The translations under genes and the position numbers were made by a program. Below, piece by piece: positions 50,774 to 60,950 of a stretch of DNA of 64,000 bases. Source of the stretch: Brevifilum sp029548365 (GTDB lineage Bacteria; Chloroflexota; Anaerolineae; Anaerolineales; Anaerolineaceae); the NCBI GenBank assembly GCA_035376985.1, contig DAOSSA010000001.1:186001-250000 (forward strand), written 5' to 3'. The notes under the pieces are model-generated. The model was not told the DNA's origin. It saw only the letters and a program-made list of their open reading frames with translations, and ran no database searches. How positions within the stretch are numbered: position 1 is the stretch's first letter; the number at the start of each line of letters is the position of its first letter.

Positions 50774-52218
50774 AATCAGTCTGTATTCATGGTCATTTCT
50801 ACCAACCCCCAAGGGAAGACCCCCTGTCCGGGCTGATCCCTGATGAAATTGGCGCAGAACCATTTCGGAATTGGAACGAGCGCATCCATGCGGAATGCTA
50901 TCAACCTAACGCAGCGTTGAGAAACTTTGAAAAGATCAGTTTCAACATTGGGCCAACGTTATTCAATTGGATGCAATCTTACGATCCAGACACTTATCAG
51001 GCGATTATCGCTCAAGAAAGAATGATGTTTGAAGCGAATGGCGTTGGCAATGGTTTGGCGCAACCCTATAACCATGTCATCATGCCCCTGGCTAACAAGC
51101 GCGACAAAGTTACTCAAATCCAGTGGGGAATTGCTGATTTCGAGCACAGATTCGGCCATCCGCCTTGCGGGATGTGGCTTCCTGAAACAGCCGTAGATCT
51201 GGAAACCCTCACCTTACTTGCGGATCATAATATCAACTTTACCATTCTTGCGCCCTGGCAAGTCCGTTTGCCTGAAGGCTATTCCACGCAACAGCCTTAC
51301 CTCGTCAGGCTACCCGGGAACAGGAAACCCATCAACGTGTTCCTTTACCACAGAGATTTAAGCACATCTGTCAGCTTCGTCTCTGATACTACGCGAAACG
51401 CCGATGCTTTTGTGCGTGAAATGGTATTACCGTCGTTTCAAGCAACCAAGGGCACGACCGACCAGATGGCACTGATTGCCTCTGATGGTGAGGTCTACGG
51501 CCACCACAAAGCCTTCAGGGATAAATTCTTGTCTCACCTGCTGAATGGCGCCCTGCACACGCAGAACATAAAGATAACCTATCCCGGGCTTTGGCTGCGA
51601 GATAACTCACCCGATTTATTCGTCGACCTGGTCGAGTTTACCTCCTGGAGCTGCATGCACGGTGTTACACGCTGGATAGGAGAATGTGATTGTACCCCAG
51701 GTGCTAATTGGAAAACTGTCCTTCGCTTGAGCCTGGAAAAAATCGCTCAGGATGTCGATCATGAATACGATACCTTCATGCGTGCGTACACATCACAGGT
51801 TTGGGAACTTCGAAACGCGTATATTGCTGTTTTTTTAGGTCAGCTTTCACTGTCTGAATTGCTCGATCGATATATTCAGGAACCACTAACCGACAATGTC
51901 ATGATCAAGATAGGCATGTTATTGGCTGCCCAATTCGAACGACAGCGCATTTTTACCTCCTGCGGATGGTTCTTTGAGCATTTCCACCGCATCGAACCCC
52001 AAAATAATATCGCCTATGCAGCCCAAGCCGTTTGGTTAACTGAAAAAGTCACCGGCAGCAAATTAAAAGCAAAATCGATGGCGTGCTTGAAAAAAGTAAA
52101 AGATGAACGCACCGGATTGCGCGGAGATACCGTCTTTGCTGAACGCTACCAACGCATTCAAGATTTCTCAGAGGAAAATGTTTCCTATTTCAACCCTTCA
52201 AGCAGCTTCTCTACCTGA
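50764..52218 (+). CDS. GH57-family glycoside hydrolase
   Basis: A 484-residue enzyme. The N-terminus HGHFYQPPREDP (about 8-19) is a GH57 start of the DUF3536-linked group. GMWLPETAVDLETL (about 135-148, catalytic Glu) and SDGEVYGHH (about 241-249) are further conserved regions. The full length is near the lower size of the family. It probably acts on alpha-glucans such as glycogen. Its last 34 bases overlap the end of the convergent GH13-like gene. The ATG at 50764 has no strong SD and depends on coupling with the upstream gene. Confidence 0.85.
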   Translation: MGLKSVCIHGHFYQPPREDPLSGLIPDEIGAEPFRNWNERIHAECYQPNAALRNFEKISFNIGPTLFNWMQSYDPDTYQAIIAQERMMFEANGVGNGLAQPYNHVIMPLANKRDKVTQIQWGIADFEHRFGHPPCGMWLPETAVDLETLTLLADHNINFTILAPWQVRLPEGYSTQQPYLVRLPGNRKPINVFLYHRDLSTSVSFVSDTTRNADAFVREMVLPSFQATKGTTDQMALIASDGEVYGHHKAFRDKFLSHLLNGALHTQNIKITYPGLWLRDNSPDLFVDLVEFTSWSCMHGVTRWIGECDCTPGANWKTVLRLSLEKIAQDVDHEYDTFMRAYTSQVWELRNAYIAVFLGQLSLSELLDRYIQEPLTDNVMIKIGMLLAAQFERQRIFTSCGWFFEHFHRIEPQNNIAYAAQAVWLTEKVTGSKLKAKSMACLKKVKDERTGLRGDTVFAERYQRIQDFSEENVSYFNPSSSFST

Positions 52219-55200
52219 TATTCTGAGGTTTTTTCAGCCTTAAGAACCTTTTCAATAAGCTCATAAGCATCAACCAATCGTTCAACCAGCTCGGCAAAAT
52301 TGATGGTCGGATCTGAACTGAGCCGGATGAGAGCGATCGTCATCATCCACCACATCATCTCATCAAAGGCTTCTTGATTGAACCACAATATATCCCGGTA
52401 TCGATTCACATTTAGAAATGCTCTGATTTCCTCTTCAGTAAACCAGGTTTCAACCAAACTGTATCCCGTGTTCTCAGGAAGAGAAAACACCCAATTTTGA
52501 TGTTGGATCAGTAGTCTTAATATCGTTTCTGCTCGAAAAGATTCTTCATTGTTCGTACCTAATTGCGCTAACACAGTCCTCACAACCCTGATCAGACCCC
52601 ATTCCTCCAACCAGCTGCGGCTGATGTCTGCAAATCCCTCGTCTGCGGTGACAACCTGGCCTAATAATCTCAGGTCGTTCCACAAAATTAACGTAAACCA
52701 GGTAACAGGTTTTTGCTCAATATCCTTTTTAATAAATTTAATAGACTGCTCGTATTTTTTCGAGCCGGGGAATGGGAAGTGGACCTCAAAGAAATTCATT
52801 TTGAGGATCGCATCCAATCCGCGCTGATTTTCTCGAACGATTGATTTTAACTGCCCGTACCCGTTCACGTGTTGAGTGATCGAAGTTAGAAATTGAAGGA
52901 ATTTTTCCTCATGTTCCCGCAACATCGCTGCATCAAGCTTTGAATGTTTTGATTGCAGGCGGGCTTGATACAAGGCTTGCAGATGCTCGCTATTTACCAG
53001 CGCTTTGAATGGGTTGAGGATCGGTGAGAGCATCAATTCTTGCAACGCCTCCTCAATGCTGGGGACACCTCCCCCGTTCAAATATTTAGTTAATTGCGCA
53101 AATTGACCGTAAACATTGTCTTCAACTTCTCGAAATTCGGTGAAAACGTGGTGTTCATACGCATTTAGCTCAAAATAAAGGCCCGATTGCCTGATCTCAT
53201 CGCTTTGCCGGATATATTCCAGGCTTGACGCATTATCTTTAAAGATGATGAACCGACCCGGTTCGGAAGAAAGATTGAGCCCCTCATGCAGCAACCTGCT
53301 TTCAATACGACCCTTCTTTTTATTGAGAAAACCTGCAGAAGTGTGAATCCAGCCTTGTGTCGAACTGAATTTGTTGTTATAGATCACCAATGCACGCGAT
53401 TCTCCGCTGCCATTAGAATAGGCAAACACATCTTCATTTACCTGGTGGGTACCAGTATAGAAATCATAAAGAAGGAAATGTTCGATTCCCGAAAATAAAC
53501 CACGCTGCTCTAATAGCGGAAAGATTTCCCGTTGATGGCGGTCAACCAGGTACAGGTCAGGTTCTTCATCCCAGTACGGACGGAAATATTCCATGCCATA
53601 TTTTTCTTCATACCCCTCAATCTGACCATGGCCAAACATCGGTAACCCGGGCATGGTGACCATCAGTGTGCAAATTCCAAAATATTTATCACCTTTGCCA
53701 AACTGCTCTACCGCGGTTTTTTCGTCAGGATTATTCATAAAATTCACATACCGCTTGAGGATATCTGGATCGAACTCCAGAGTGTTTTTGACCACCTGGC
53801 GATATTTTGAGTTTTCTTCATTGCGCAGCATGTTCATAAAGGCGCTGTTATACACTCGATGCATACCCAGCGTGCGCACGAAATATCCTTCCATAAGCCA
53901 GAAAGCTTCTGCGAGCAAGAGCGTATCAGGCACTTCTTCTGCAACCCGGTCGACAACTTCTCTCCAAAATTCTTTTGGAAATACATTATCAAATTCTGCT
54001 CTGGACAAGCTGTGTTCTGCTCGGCTTGGAATTGCGCCACCCGAGCCTTGTTGGGGAAACCACAACCGCTGATAATGCTTCTTTGCCAGGGTCATGGCAG
54101 CATCAAAACGAATTATTGAGAATTTTCTTGCCACATGCAAAATCGTCTGGATCACGGACTCACGCACTTCGGCGTTGAGGTAATCCAATTGCGCAGTGTC
54201 ATTCCAGGGCATGCTGGTGCCATCATTCCCGTGGTAGACATAGCGTGTTTCACCCGTCTGATTGTTAACTCGCATGAATACGACGGCTGCATCAGTTCGG
54301 TCATAATAGTGATCTTCAAGATATATTCCCACATGCCCAACTGGGCTCAGATCTGGACCTGAGAAAGAATATGCAGGATAGGGGCTGTAAGGCAACGAGA
54401 TGAACCAATCGGGATGGTCAATCACCCAATCGGAATCAATCCCCATGTGGTTTGGAACCATATCGCTTGCTAGCCGGATCCCACGGCGCCAGGCTCGATC
54501 TCGCAGATTTTGGTAAGCCTGTTCCCCGCCCAGGGCTTCGGCAATGCGATAATTCTTCAATGAATATGCAGATGCGACCGCTTCGGGATTACCGCACAAT
54601 TGTTTGATCCGTTTTGAGGCCTCACTGCGCTCCCACAATCCAATTAACCACAATCCGTTGAAGCCCCAGGTTGCCAGTTTGTCCAGTTCTTCGTCAGGGA
54701 TTTGGTCCAGCCGTTTTATCTCTCGCTGGTATGTCTGCGATAGTTGATAAAGCCACACATATGAATTTTTTGCAATCATCACGGTGTGGGGCATCCAATC
54801 GCTATCAGGGCTGAAGTTTTCCTCTTCTTTTTGAAAAGCATCAAATTGAACAATCTGCGTCGGGCCAGGACCAGCAAAAATGAGCTTTGTTTCCTCTTTG
54901 ATCAGGTCAATGGAGCTCAACAACCGGTATAGATAATCGCCGATCAAATAGCCCCACTTTCGGCGAATGTATTCCAACTGGCCAGATAAAGAATTAGGCT
55001 CAGCGACAGCTGGGCTGCGCAGCATGGTGATTAAATCCTGGTTGTCAGGACCAAAACTGGGTTGGTTTTTAAAATAATCAGAAATATCCGATAGAACTTG
55101 CCTGTAAGCAGTGGTGCTCATCAAATTCGTATCCGCAAACAATTCGGTGAAGCGCTCTGTTGCCGGGTTTTGATTGGTGACCCACAGCATGAGCAATTCT

Positions 55201-55634
55201 TCTAATGATAATATTTTGTTTGAGGTTCCAGCAGTGCTTGCGCGCAGGTAAGCATCAACAATCATCTCCCCGCGATACACGCTCAACGGCGGAAATTCTT
55301 CTGTAAAACGGCTGATGGTTGAGTCCAAAGTGTGGCTTTTGATCCTCGTTTCGATTTCGGCATAAGCCTCAACCATCACCCGGGGATTGATTTTCTGCCG
55401 ATACAGGTGAACAACCAGGTGAAGGATTTCGTCAATTAGTCCCAAGGCGTTAATTTCCCCGGCTTTGATAGCCTGTTCTGGAAAATTAACCAGATTTTTC
55501 TTTCGATTAATCTTTTGAGCAAATTCACGAGCAGCTAAAAAATTAGCAAGGATAACATTCCCATCAAATTTAAACAGCGATTGGTCAAAATTGTAGATAT
55601 CCCTGCTTATACGCGACACATGGAACTCAAACAT
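52185..55634 (-). CDS. Very long GH13-like alpha-amylase family protein
   Basis: A 1149-residue protein. The alpha-amylase barrel lies at about 330-760: ASDMVPNHMG (region I, Asp/Asn/His), IIRFDAAMTLA (region II, nucleophile Asp), LLLAEAFW (region III, acid Glu) and FMNNPDEKT (region IV). Region IV usually reads NHD; here it is NPD, so the transition-state His is Pro. The first 320 residues are helical and the last 350 are also helical, neither recognised. The start ATG 55634 has GGAGG at 5 bases; the ORF to 55661 lacks an SD. It lacks a signal peptide and may act on storage glucan. Confidence 0.85.
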   Translation of the reverse strand: MFEFHVSRISRDIYNFDQSLFKFDGNVILANFLAAREFAQKINRKKNLVNFPEQAIKAGEINALGLIDEILHLVVHLYRQKINPRVMVEAYAEIETRIKSHTLDSTISRFTEEFPPLSVYRGEMIVDAYLRASTAGTSNKILSLEELLMLWVTNQNPATERFTELFADTNLMSTTAYRQVLSDISDYFKNQPSFGPDNQDLITMLRSPAVAEPNSLSGQLEYIRRKWGYLIGDYLYRLLSSIDLIKEETKLIFAGPGPTQIVQFDAFQKEEENFSPDSDWMPHTVMIAKNSYVWLYQLSQTYQREIKRLDQIPDEELDKLATWGFNGLWLIGLWERSEASKRIKQLCGNPEAVASAYSLKNYRIAEALGGEQAYQNLRDRAWRRGIRLASDMVPNHMGIDSDWVIDHPDWFISLPYSPYPAYSFSGPDLSPVGHVGIYLEDHYYDRTDAAVVFMRVNNQTGETRYVYHGNDGTSMPWNDTAQLDYLNAEVRESVIQTILHVARKFSIIRFDAAMTLAKKHYQRLWFPQQGSGGAIPSRAEHSLSRAEFDNVFPKEFWREVVDRVAEEVPDTLLLAEAFWLMEGYFVRTLGMHRVYNSAFMNMLRNEENSKYRQVVKNTLEFDPDILKRYVNFMNNPDEKTAVEQFGKGDKYFGICTLMVTMPGLPMFGHGQIEGYEEKYGMEYFRPYWDEEPDLYLVDRHQREIFPLLEQRGLFSGIEHFLLYDFYTGTHQVNEDVFAYSNGSGESRALVIYNNKFSSTQGWIHTSAGFLNKKKGRIESRLLHEGLNLSSEPGRFIIFKDNASSLEYIRQSDEIRQSGLYFELNAYEHHVFTEFREVEDNVYGQFAQLTKYLNGGGVPSIEEALQELMLSPILNPFKALVNSEHLQALYQARLQSKHSKLDAAMLREHEEKFLQFLTSITQHVNGYGQLKSIVRENQRGLDAILKMNFFEVHFPFPGSKKYEQSIKFIKKDIEQKPVTWFTLILWNDLRLLGQVVTADEGFADISRSWLEEWGLIRVVRTVLAQLGTNNEESFRAETILRLLIQHQNWVFSLPENTGYSLVETWFTEEEIRAFLNVNRYRDILWFNQEAFDEMMWWMMTIALIRLSSDPTINFAELVERLVDAYELIEKVLKAEKTSEYQVEKLLEGLK

Positions 55635-55721
55635 AGAAACCTCCTCTGCCAGGACAAGCAAACAAATTCTACTTGCGTGCGTTTATTGTAAAGCAAAAGC
55701 CCGACCGCGGGTTTTGATTAA

Positions 55722-56876
55722 TTAATCAAGCCGTTGAAAAATATGTGTGACAATATTGGATCCGCTTCCGCCGATATTCTGAGCCATGCCAAATTCTGGA
55801 TCGGGGACCTGTGTCTGTCCGGCTTCCCCGCGTAATTGCAAAATCACTTCAGCGATTTGATACAAGCCCGTAGCGCCGACAGGGTGGCCGCGTGCTTTCA
55901 ATCCCCCAAAGGTCGCTACCGGGATCTTTCCCCCGACCTTGATCACCCCTTCCTTTGCCAGTGATGGCCCACGTCCTGGCTCAGCAAATCCCGCAGCTTC
56001 CAGTGATAGCGCTGCCATGATTGTGAAAGCATCGTGATATTCAAAGACGCTAATCTGTTCCGGGCCAATTCCTGCCTGGACGTACGCCTTTTGCGTTGAC
56101 TGTTCAGCAGCCCAAAGCCACAACGGCGCTTTCCGGCTGTGAACTGCAAGGGAATCTGTTGCAGCTGCCGATCCAGCCACAATGATCCTGGGCAAATTTG
56201 CTGGCACCATATCTGCATTTACCAGGATGGCGGCGGCTGCACCATCACCAATCGGTGATGCATCCAACAAATTGATCGGATCACAAATCATCGGTGACTT
56301 ACTGAAGCTGCTTTCTGTAATCGGCATATGAAAGCGAGCATAGGGGTTATACATTGCGTTCTCGTGCGCATTTATTGTAAATTCAGCAAAGTCACGCGCT
56401 TCCCAACCATATTCATATAAATAGCGCTTCATGATCAATGCGTTCAACGCAACAAACGACAATCCATGATCAACTTCCCAATCTGCATCTGCTGCTGTTG
56501 CCAATCCGGTGGTAATTTCTGCTCCGGGCGAATCGGTCATTTTTTCAACACCAACGATCAGAGCACAATCGATCTCACCCGATGCTACCGCCAGGTAACC
56601 TGCCCTGAAAGCAGCACTGCCCGAACTGCAAGCCGATTCAATTTTTACCGCGTCAGCGAAGCGTTGGCCAATCCAGTCTGCTACCTGGCTTCCGAGATGC
56701 GCCTGAAGGTTTGAGATATCAGAAAGCATATTACCGACATATACGCTGTCGACCTCTGACACACCTGCGTCAATCATCGCTGATAATGCGGCATCCCCGG
56801 CTAACTCGCGTAATGATTTGTTCCAGTGTTCGTCAATTTTGGTTTGTCCAATGCCAATTACAGCAACATCTCGCAT
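55722..56876 (-). CDS. Thiolase family (SCP2-type acetyl-CoA acetyltransferase)
   Basis: A 384-residue thiolase. The nucleophile Cys is in ESACSSGSAA (about 80-89) and the His is in KARGHPVGATG (about 331-341). The second catalytic Cys of degradative thiolases is replaced by GGSGSN, as in SCP2-like archaeal and bacterial thiolases of the mevalonate or acyl-CoA type. These usually pair with a DUF35 OB-fold protein and HMG-CoA synthase; neither is next to it here. Strong family call, pathway uncertain. Confidence 0.88.
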   Translation of the reverse strand: MRDVAVIGIGQTKIDEHWNKSLRELAGDAALSAMIDAGVSEVDSVYVGNMLSDISNLQAHLGSQVADWIGQRFADAVKIESACSSGSAAFRAGYLAVASGEIDCALIVGVEKMTDSPGAEITTGLATAADADWEVDHGLSFVALNALIMKRYLYEYGWEARDFAEFTINAHENAMYNPYARFHMPITESSFSKSPMICDPINLLDASPIGDGAAAAILVNADMVPANLPRIIVAGSAAATDSLAVHSRKAPLWLWAAEQSTQKAYVQAGIGPEQISVFEYHDAFTIMAALSLEAAGFAEPGRGPSLAKEGVIKVGGKIPVATFGGLKARGHPVGATGLYQIAEVILQLRGEAGQTQVPDPEFGMAQNIGGSGSNIVTHIFQRLD

Positions 56877-56943
56877 GGTTTTTCAATCCTTTCTGCAGTC
56901 TACAACCTGATTATACAGAATTGTACTCTCAAGAACTATCAGG

Positions 56944-58749
56944 ATGAAAATTGACGACTCTAGTATAATCCAACCAGGCCTGATGATTATTGACCTCATG
57001 AAAAAACGATTTTATTTCACTTACATCACGATTAGCGTGCTGGTGATAATTCTGTTCACTGGTTGTAACCTGCACATGAAGAGAACAGCTTCTCTACCAC
57101 CCATCGCTACCCGCCATACAGAATGGCAACAGACACTCACGCCCGGGCAAGAAGTGGCGTCCACACCTTCAGCACTTAAAACTTCAGAGGTGATCCAACC
57201 TCAACCCGATACGCCCGATGACAATACTGGAATTGACAGCGCATTGATATACCTGCATCCTGGGCTGCCAACAAGCTTGGTGGACGCGTTAAATATTCCA
57301 AGCAGTAATCGGGTAGAAAGCCAGGAAAATGCAGATGTGAGCGTTTGGCCAGGTAGAAGAGATGGACAGCAACCCAATCTTCCCGATAGCACCTGGGTTT
57401 ACGCCCTGGTTGCCCCGTTTTACACCCTCAGCGACGGGGTTTCCCTGTCAGCAATCAAATCATTATGGCAGGGTGAAGATGTTGCAGACCTGAATTTTTC
57501 ACAGATTTTAGTGACGCCAGAAGTTTATGCCCTGATGAGCGAAATCATGGGTAGCCCAACTGGAGCCCAGGTCGGTGTTGTTTCCGATAAAGCCCTACGA
57601 GAACTGGCGTTGACCAACCAACCAATTCTCTCGCTGATTCCATTTGAAGAGCTCACCCCCGAATGGAAAATACTCCGCGTTGATGGGCTTTCACCGATTG
57701 ACGATGTTTTTTCAACGGAAGAATATCCTCTTGCCGTTCCTATTTGGGTCGAGAGTAAGTCCAGACACCGAATAAATTCTCTGCCCGCCACCAATTACAA
57801 TATTGACCAGCGTACCGTTCTTCTGATGACCGGTGTGACTGCGCTGGTGCGAGCAACCGCCCATCGCATGGATATTCAAGGCAACACCTATCCCGGTAAG
57901 GATATTTACCCCTGGTTTACAGCTGCTGACCTGGTTCACATCAGCAATGAAGCCCCCTTTTACGAAAACTGCCCTACACCTGACCCCTTTCAACCTGACC
58001 TGATTTTTTGCTCATCGCCTGATAGAATTGAGCTTCTCGAGCACATTTCAGCAGACATTATCGAGTTGAGCGGCAACCATTTGCTCGATTATGGCCTGCC
58101 AGCGATTAATTTGACCCTCGATATGTACGAGGAACGCGGTTGGACAACCTATGCCGGCGGCTGGGATTTGCAGGTCGCCCGCACGCCGGCTAAAATTACT
58201 CATAATGGTAATCAATTAGCGTTTATTGGCTGTAACCCCGTTGGTCCGCCTGCTGCTTGGGCAACCGACACCCAACCGGGTTCTGCCCCCTGCGGAGATT
58301 ATCAGTGGATGCTCGATGAAATACAAGTTTTGCGTGCCGATGGCTACCTGCCGATTGTTACGCTGCAATATGATGAAGATTACATTGCGTATCCCAGCCC
58401 TAAAATGGAAGCTGATTTTAAGCGCATCGCTGATGCTGGAGCAATCGTCGTCAACGGCAGTCAGGCGCATGTCCCAATGAGTCTGATTTTTTATGAGAAT
58501 AGCTTTTTACATTTCGGCTTGGGGAACTTGTTTTTCGACCAGATGCAAGTTGTTTATAACAACACCGAAATGCAAGGAACTCGTGAGGGCTTCATTGACC
58601 GGTTGGTATTCTATGACGGACAATTGGTCAGTATTGAACTGTTGACTACCATGTTAGAAGATTATGCCCGTCCACGCCCCATGAATCTTAGTGAGAGAAC
58701 CGCTCTGCTCACACGCATTTTCAGGATCGCATTAGACGCTTATCAATAG
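56944..58749 (+). CDS. CapA/PGA-family lipoprotein (poly-gamma-glutamate synthesis-like)
   Basis: A protein of 601 residues with a hydrophobic signal ending in LFTGC (lipobox Cys about 40). ATG 56998 would give a normal signal peptide and may be the true start. The N-terminal half (about 60-290) looks like an ABC-type binding-domain relic and is not assigned. The C-terminal half (about 320-590) is the metallophosphatase-like CapA domain: IIELSGNHLLDYG (about 375-387), IVVNGSQAHVPM (about 499-510) and GLGNLFFDQ. Conserved His/Asn ligands are kept. CapA takes part in polyglutamate capsule release in bacilli; here a cell-surface role is inferred. Confidence 0.75.
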   Translation: MKIDDSSIIQPGLMIIDLMKKRFYFTYITISVLVIILFTGCNLHMKRTASLPPIATRHTEWQQTLTPGQEVASTPSALKTSEVIQPQPDTPDDNTGIDSALIYLHPGLPTSLVDALNIPSSNRVESQENADVSVWPGRRDGQQPNLPDSTWVYALVAPFYTLSDGVSLSAIKSLWQGEDVADLNFSQILVTPEVYALMSEIMGSPTGAQVGVVSDKALRELALTNQPILSLIPFEELTPEWKILRVDGLSPIDDVFSTEEYPLAVPIWVESKSRHRINSLPATNYNIDQRTVLLMTGVTALVRATAHRMDIQGNTYPGKDIYPWFTAADLVHISNEAPFYENCPTPDPFQPDLIFCSSPDRIELLEHISADIIELSGNHLLDYGLPAINLTLDMYEERGWTTYAGGWDLQVARTPAKITHNGNQLAFIGCNPVGPPAAWATDTQPGSAPCGDYQWMLDEIQVLRADGYLPIVTLQYDEDYIAYPSPKMEADFKRIADAGAIVVNGSQAHVPMSLIFYENSFLHFGLGNLFFDQMQVVYNNTEMQGTREGFIDRLVFYDGQLVSIELLTTMLEDYARPRPMNLSERTALLTRIFRIALDAYQ

Positions 58750-58758
58750 AGACTGCAC

Positions 58759-59403
58759 ATGAAAATTATCGACATCAGCGTACCGATTACGCCAACTATG
58801 CCCATCTGGCCTGGCGATGAACCTGTTGAGCTGACACAAACGTCAGCAATCGCCAAAGGGGATTCAGCAAATATTAGCCGAATTGCCATGGGGGTCCACA
58901 CAGGTACACATATTGACGCACCCAAGCATTTTATTGAGTCAGGAATGACCGTTAATCAAATCTCTTTGCATAAACTGGTCGGTAAGGTGCTGGTTCTAAA
59001 CATTGACCATCAAGCCAATGTGATTTCAGAACAAATTTTAAAAGCACATCCGGATATTCATTTGCTGACCGAGGAAAAAAAAGTGCTCTTTCAAACACGC
59101 AATTCTACACTCTGGAAACAACATCCGAATGAGTTTTATCAAAATTATGTTGCACTGGATACCTCTGGTGCGAATTTTTTACAGCAGTTTCAACTTGATC
59201 TAATTGGCATTGATTACCTTTCAATTTCAATCTTTGAGGATACCGAACTTCCGCATCAAATTCTGCTGTCAGCAGGAATCATCCTGTTAGAAGGCCTGGA
59301 TCTTTCCGATGTTGATGGTGGGTTTTATCAGCTGTATTGTTTACCGTTAAAACTGGGTGGCTGTGAGGGAGCGCCTGCCAGGGCTATCCTGGTTGAAATA
59401 TAG
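58759..59403 (+). CDS. Cyclase-family metal hydrolase (kynurenine formamidase-like)
   Basis: A 214-residue cyclase (PF04199). The metal motif HTGTHIDAPKHF (about 53-64) contains the HxGTHxDxPxH ligands. Members hydrolyse aryl formamides, other amides or lactones; the exact substrate is not visible. It starts 9 bases after the CapA gene stop, so it may be co-transcribed. The family length is 200-260 residues, so it is complete. Confidence 0.85.
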   Translation: MKIIDISVPITPTMPIWPGDEPVELTQTSAIAKGDSANISRIAMGVHTGTHIDAPKHFIESGMTVNQISLHKLVGKVLVLNIDHQANVISEQILKAHPDIHLLTEEKKVLFQTRNSTLWKQHPNEFYQNYVALDTSGANFLQQFQLDLIGIDYLSISIFEDTELPHQILLSAGIILLEGLDLSDVDGGFYQLYCLPLKLGGCEGAPARAILVEI

Positions 59404-59531
59404 AAATAAATTTCTTATATTGTTTCCGATCAAATTTTCCCAACCCCCGTTTGTCCATCAGGGAACAAATTCACTGTTATAACCGTCCCATTAGTCAATG
59501 AGCTTTAACCTTAAAATAAAGGAGAAACAAG

Positions 59532-60902
59532 ATGAATAAATCGTTTATCATATTGGTCCTAATCGGAATATTGTTTGTTTCAGCCTGTCAACCTCTGCAG
59601 GATGATATTAGCCCAGAGATTGGCTCAACCACGGGGCCTGTGACCGATTCATATCCTGTCGCTGAACCAACCGATCAAAAAGGAGATCTGCAAATGCTCA
59701 ACTTTATTAAAAGCGAAATGGGCAGGGAGACAAACCCAAACGTTGATGAAGACCTGATCAAAGCCCTGGCTAACAATAATACGGCTTTTGCACTGGTTTT
59801 CTATGATCAGATTCGGAATGAGGAAGGAAATATCATTTTTTCACCTTTCAGCATATCGCTGGCGCTGAGCATGACACTGGCTGGCGCAGAAGCGGCGACT
59901 GAAGAAGGTATGCTGGACGCGCTCCAAATCGACTTGCCTGAAGAAGACGTTCACCCTGCTTTTAACGCGCTAATGTTGGCAATTGAGGAATCTCAGAATC
60001 AATCCGTCAGTGAAATGGCTGGCAGTCATTTTCAACTCAACCTCGCCAATTCCATCTGGGGACAGGCTGATTTCGATTTCAACACGGCTTTCCTCGATAC
60101 CCTGGCAAAAAACTACGGAGCTGGGCTTTTTGCTGTTGATTTTAAACAAAATCCGAATATGGCTCGATTAGCGATCAACGACTGGGTTGCCGAGGAAACG
60201 GGGCACAAGATCGAAGACCTGATTCCTGAGGGAGCCATAAACGCCTTTACCCGCCTGGTATTAGCCAATGCAATTTACTTCAAGGGTTCCTGGATGTATC
60301 CCTTCAATGAAAATCTGACCATCGAATCACCCTTTTACACGCTTGATGGCTCTGAAATTACCGCTAAAAGGATGAGGTTATTGGGGAAAGACTTAATGTA
60401 TAAAAGGGGTGAAAACTACCAAGCGGTCAGTCTGCCCTACCTGAGCAGTGATTTTGTGATGACCTTGCTTGTGCCGGATGCGGGCGCCTTCCACGAGGTT
60501 GAGGGCCAATTGGATCAGGCTATGTTAGAAAATATCCTATCCAGCCTGTTGTATGAAAAAGTCGATCTTGAAATGCCAAAGTTTGATTTTGACACGAATA
60601 TCAATGCCAATGATCCGCTGATTGCTCTGGGTATGGGCGATGCCTTCAATCCTGATGGTGCCGATTTTTCTGGCATCACAGGTGACGAAAGCCTGATGAT
60701 CACCGATGTTTTGCATAAAGCCACGGTTACAGTTGATGAGGAGGGTACCGAGGCAGCTGCTGCAACCGCTGTCATCGTTGGCGTCAAATCAGCCATGCCA
60801 GAAGAGCCAATATCACTCATAATAGACCGCCCATTCATGTTCATGATCAGGCATCAGCCCACCAACACGATATTATTTATGGGGAGAGTTACGAAACCCT
60901 GA
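59532..60902 (+). CDS. Lipoprotein serpin (serine protease inhibitor)
   Basis: A 456-residue serpin. The signal peptide ends VSAC (lipobox Cys about 19), followed by a 40-residue linker. The serpin core begins NNNTAFALVFYDQIR, with NIIFSPFSIS (about 97-106) and the shutter, NAIYFKGSW, and RPFMFMI near the end. The reactive loop hinge EEGTEAAAAT is intact, so the loop can insert. Counting from it places Lys at P1 and Ser at P1' (GVK-SAMP), which predicts inhibition of trypsin- or subtilisin-like proteases. It would guard the outer cell surface. Confidence 0.92.
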   Translation: MNKSFIILVLIGILFVSACQPLQDDISPEIGSTTGPVTDSYPVAEPTDQKGDLQMLNFIKSEMGRETNPNVDEDLIKALANNNTAFALVFYDQIRNEEGNIIFSPFSISLALSMTLAGAEAATEEGMLDALQIDLPEEDVHPAFNALMLAIEESQNQSVSEMAGSHFQLNLANSIWGQADFDFNTAFLDTLAKNYGAGLFAVDFKQNPNMARLAINDWVAEETGHKIEDLIPEGAINAFTRLVLANAIYFKGSWMYPFNENLTIESPFYTLDGSEITAKRMRLLGKDLMYKRGENYQAVSLPYLSSDFVMTLLVPDAGAFHEVEGQLDQAMLENILSSLLYEKVDLEMPKFDFDTNINANDPLIALGMGDAFNPDGADFSGITGDESLMITDVLHKATVTVDEEGTEAAAATAVIVGVKSAMPEEPISLIIDRPFMFMIRHQPTNTILFMGRVTKP

Positions 60903-60918
60903 TTAACGACCTGACATG

Positions 60919-60948
60919 AAAAAGCTGCTCCAACCGGGCAGCTTTTTT
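60919..60948. terminator. Bidirectional terminator after the serpin gene
   Basis: Stem AAAAAGCTGC with GCAGCTTTTT and an 8- to 9-base loop, then T-run. It lies between the convergent serpin and membrane-protein genes. Confidence 0.9.
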
Positions 60949-60950
60949 CA

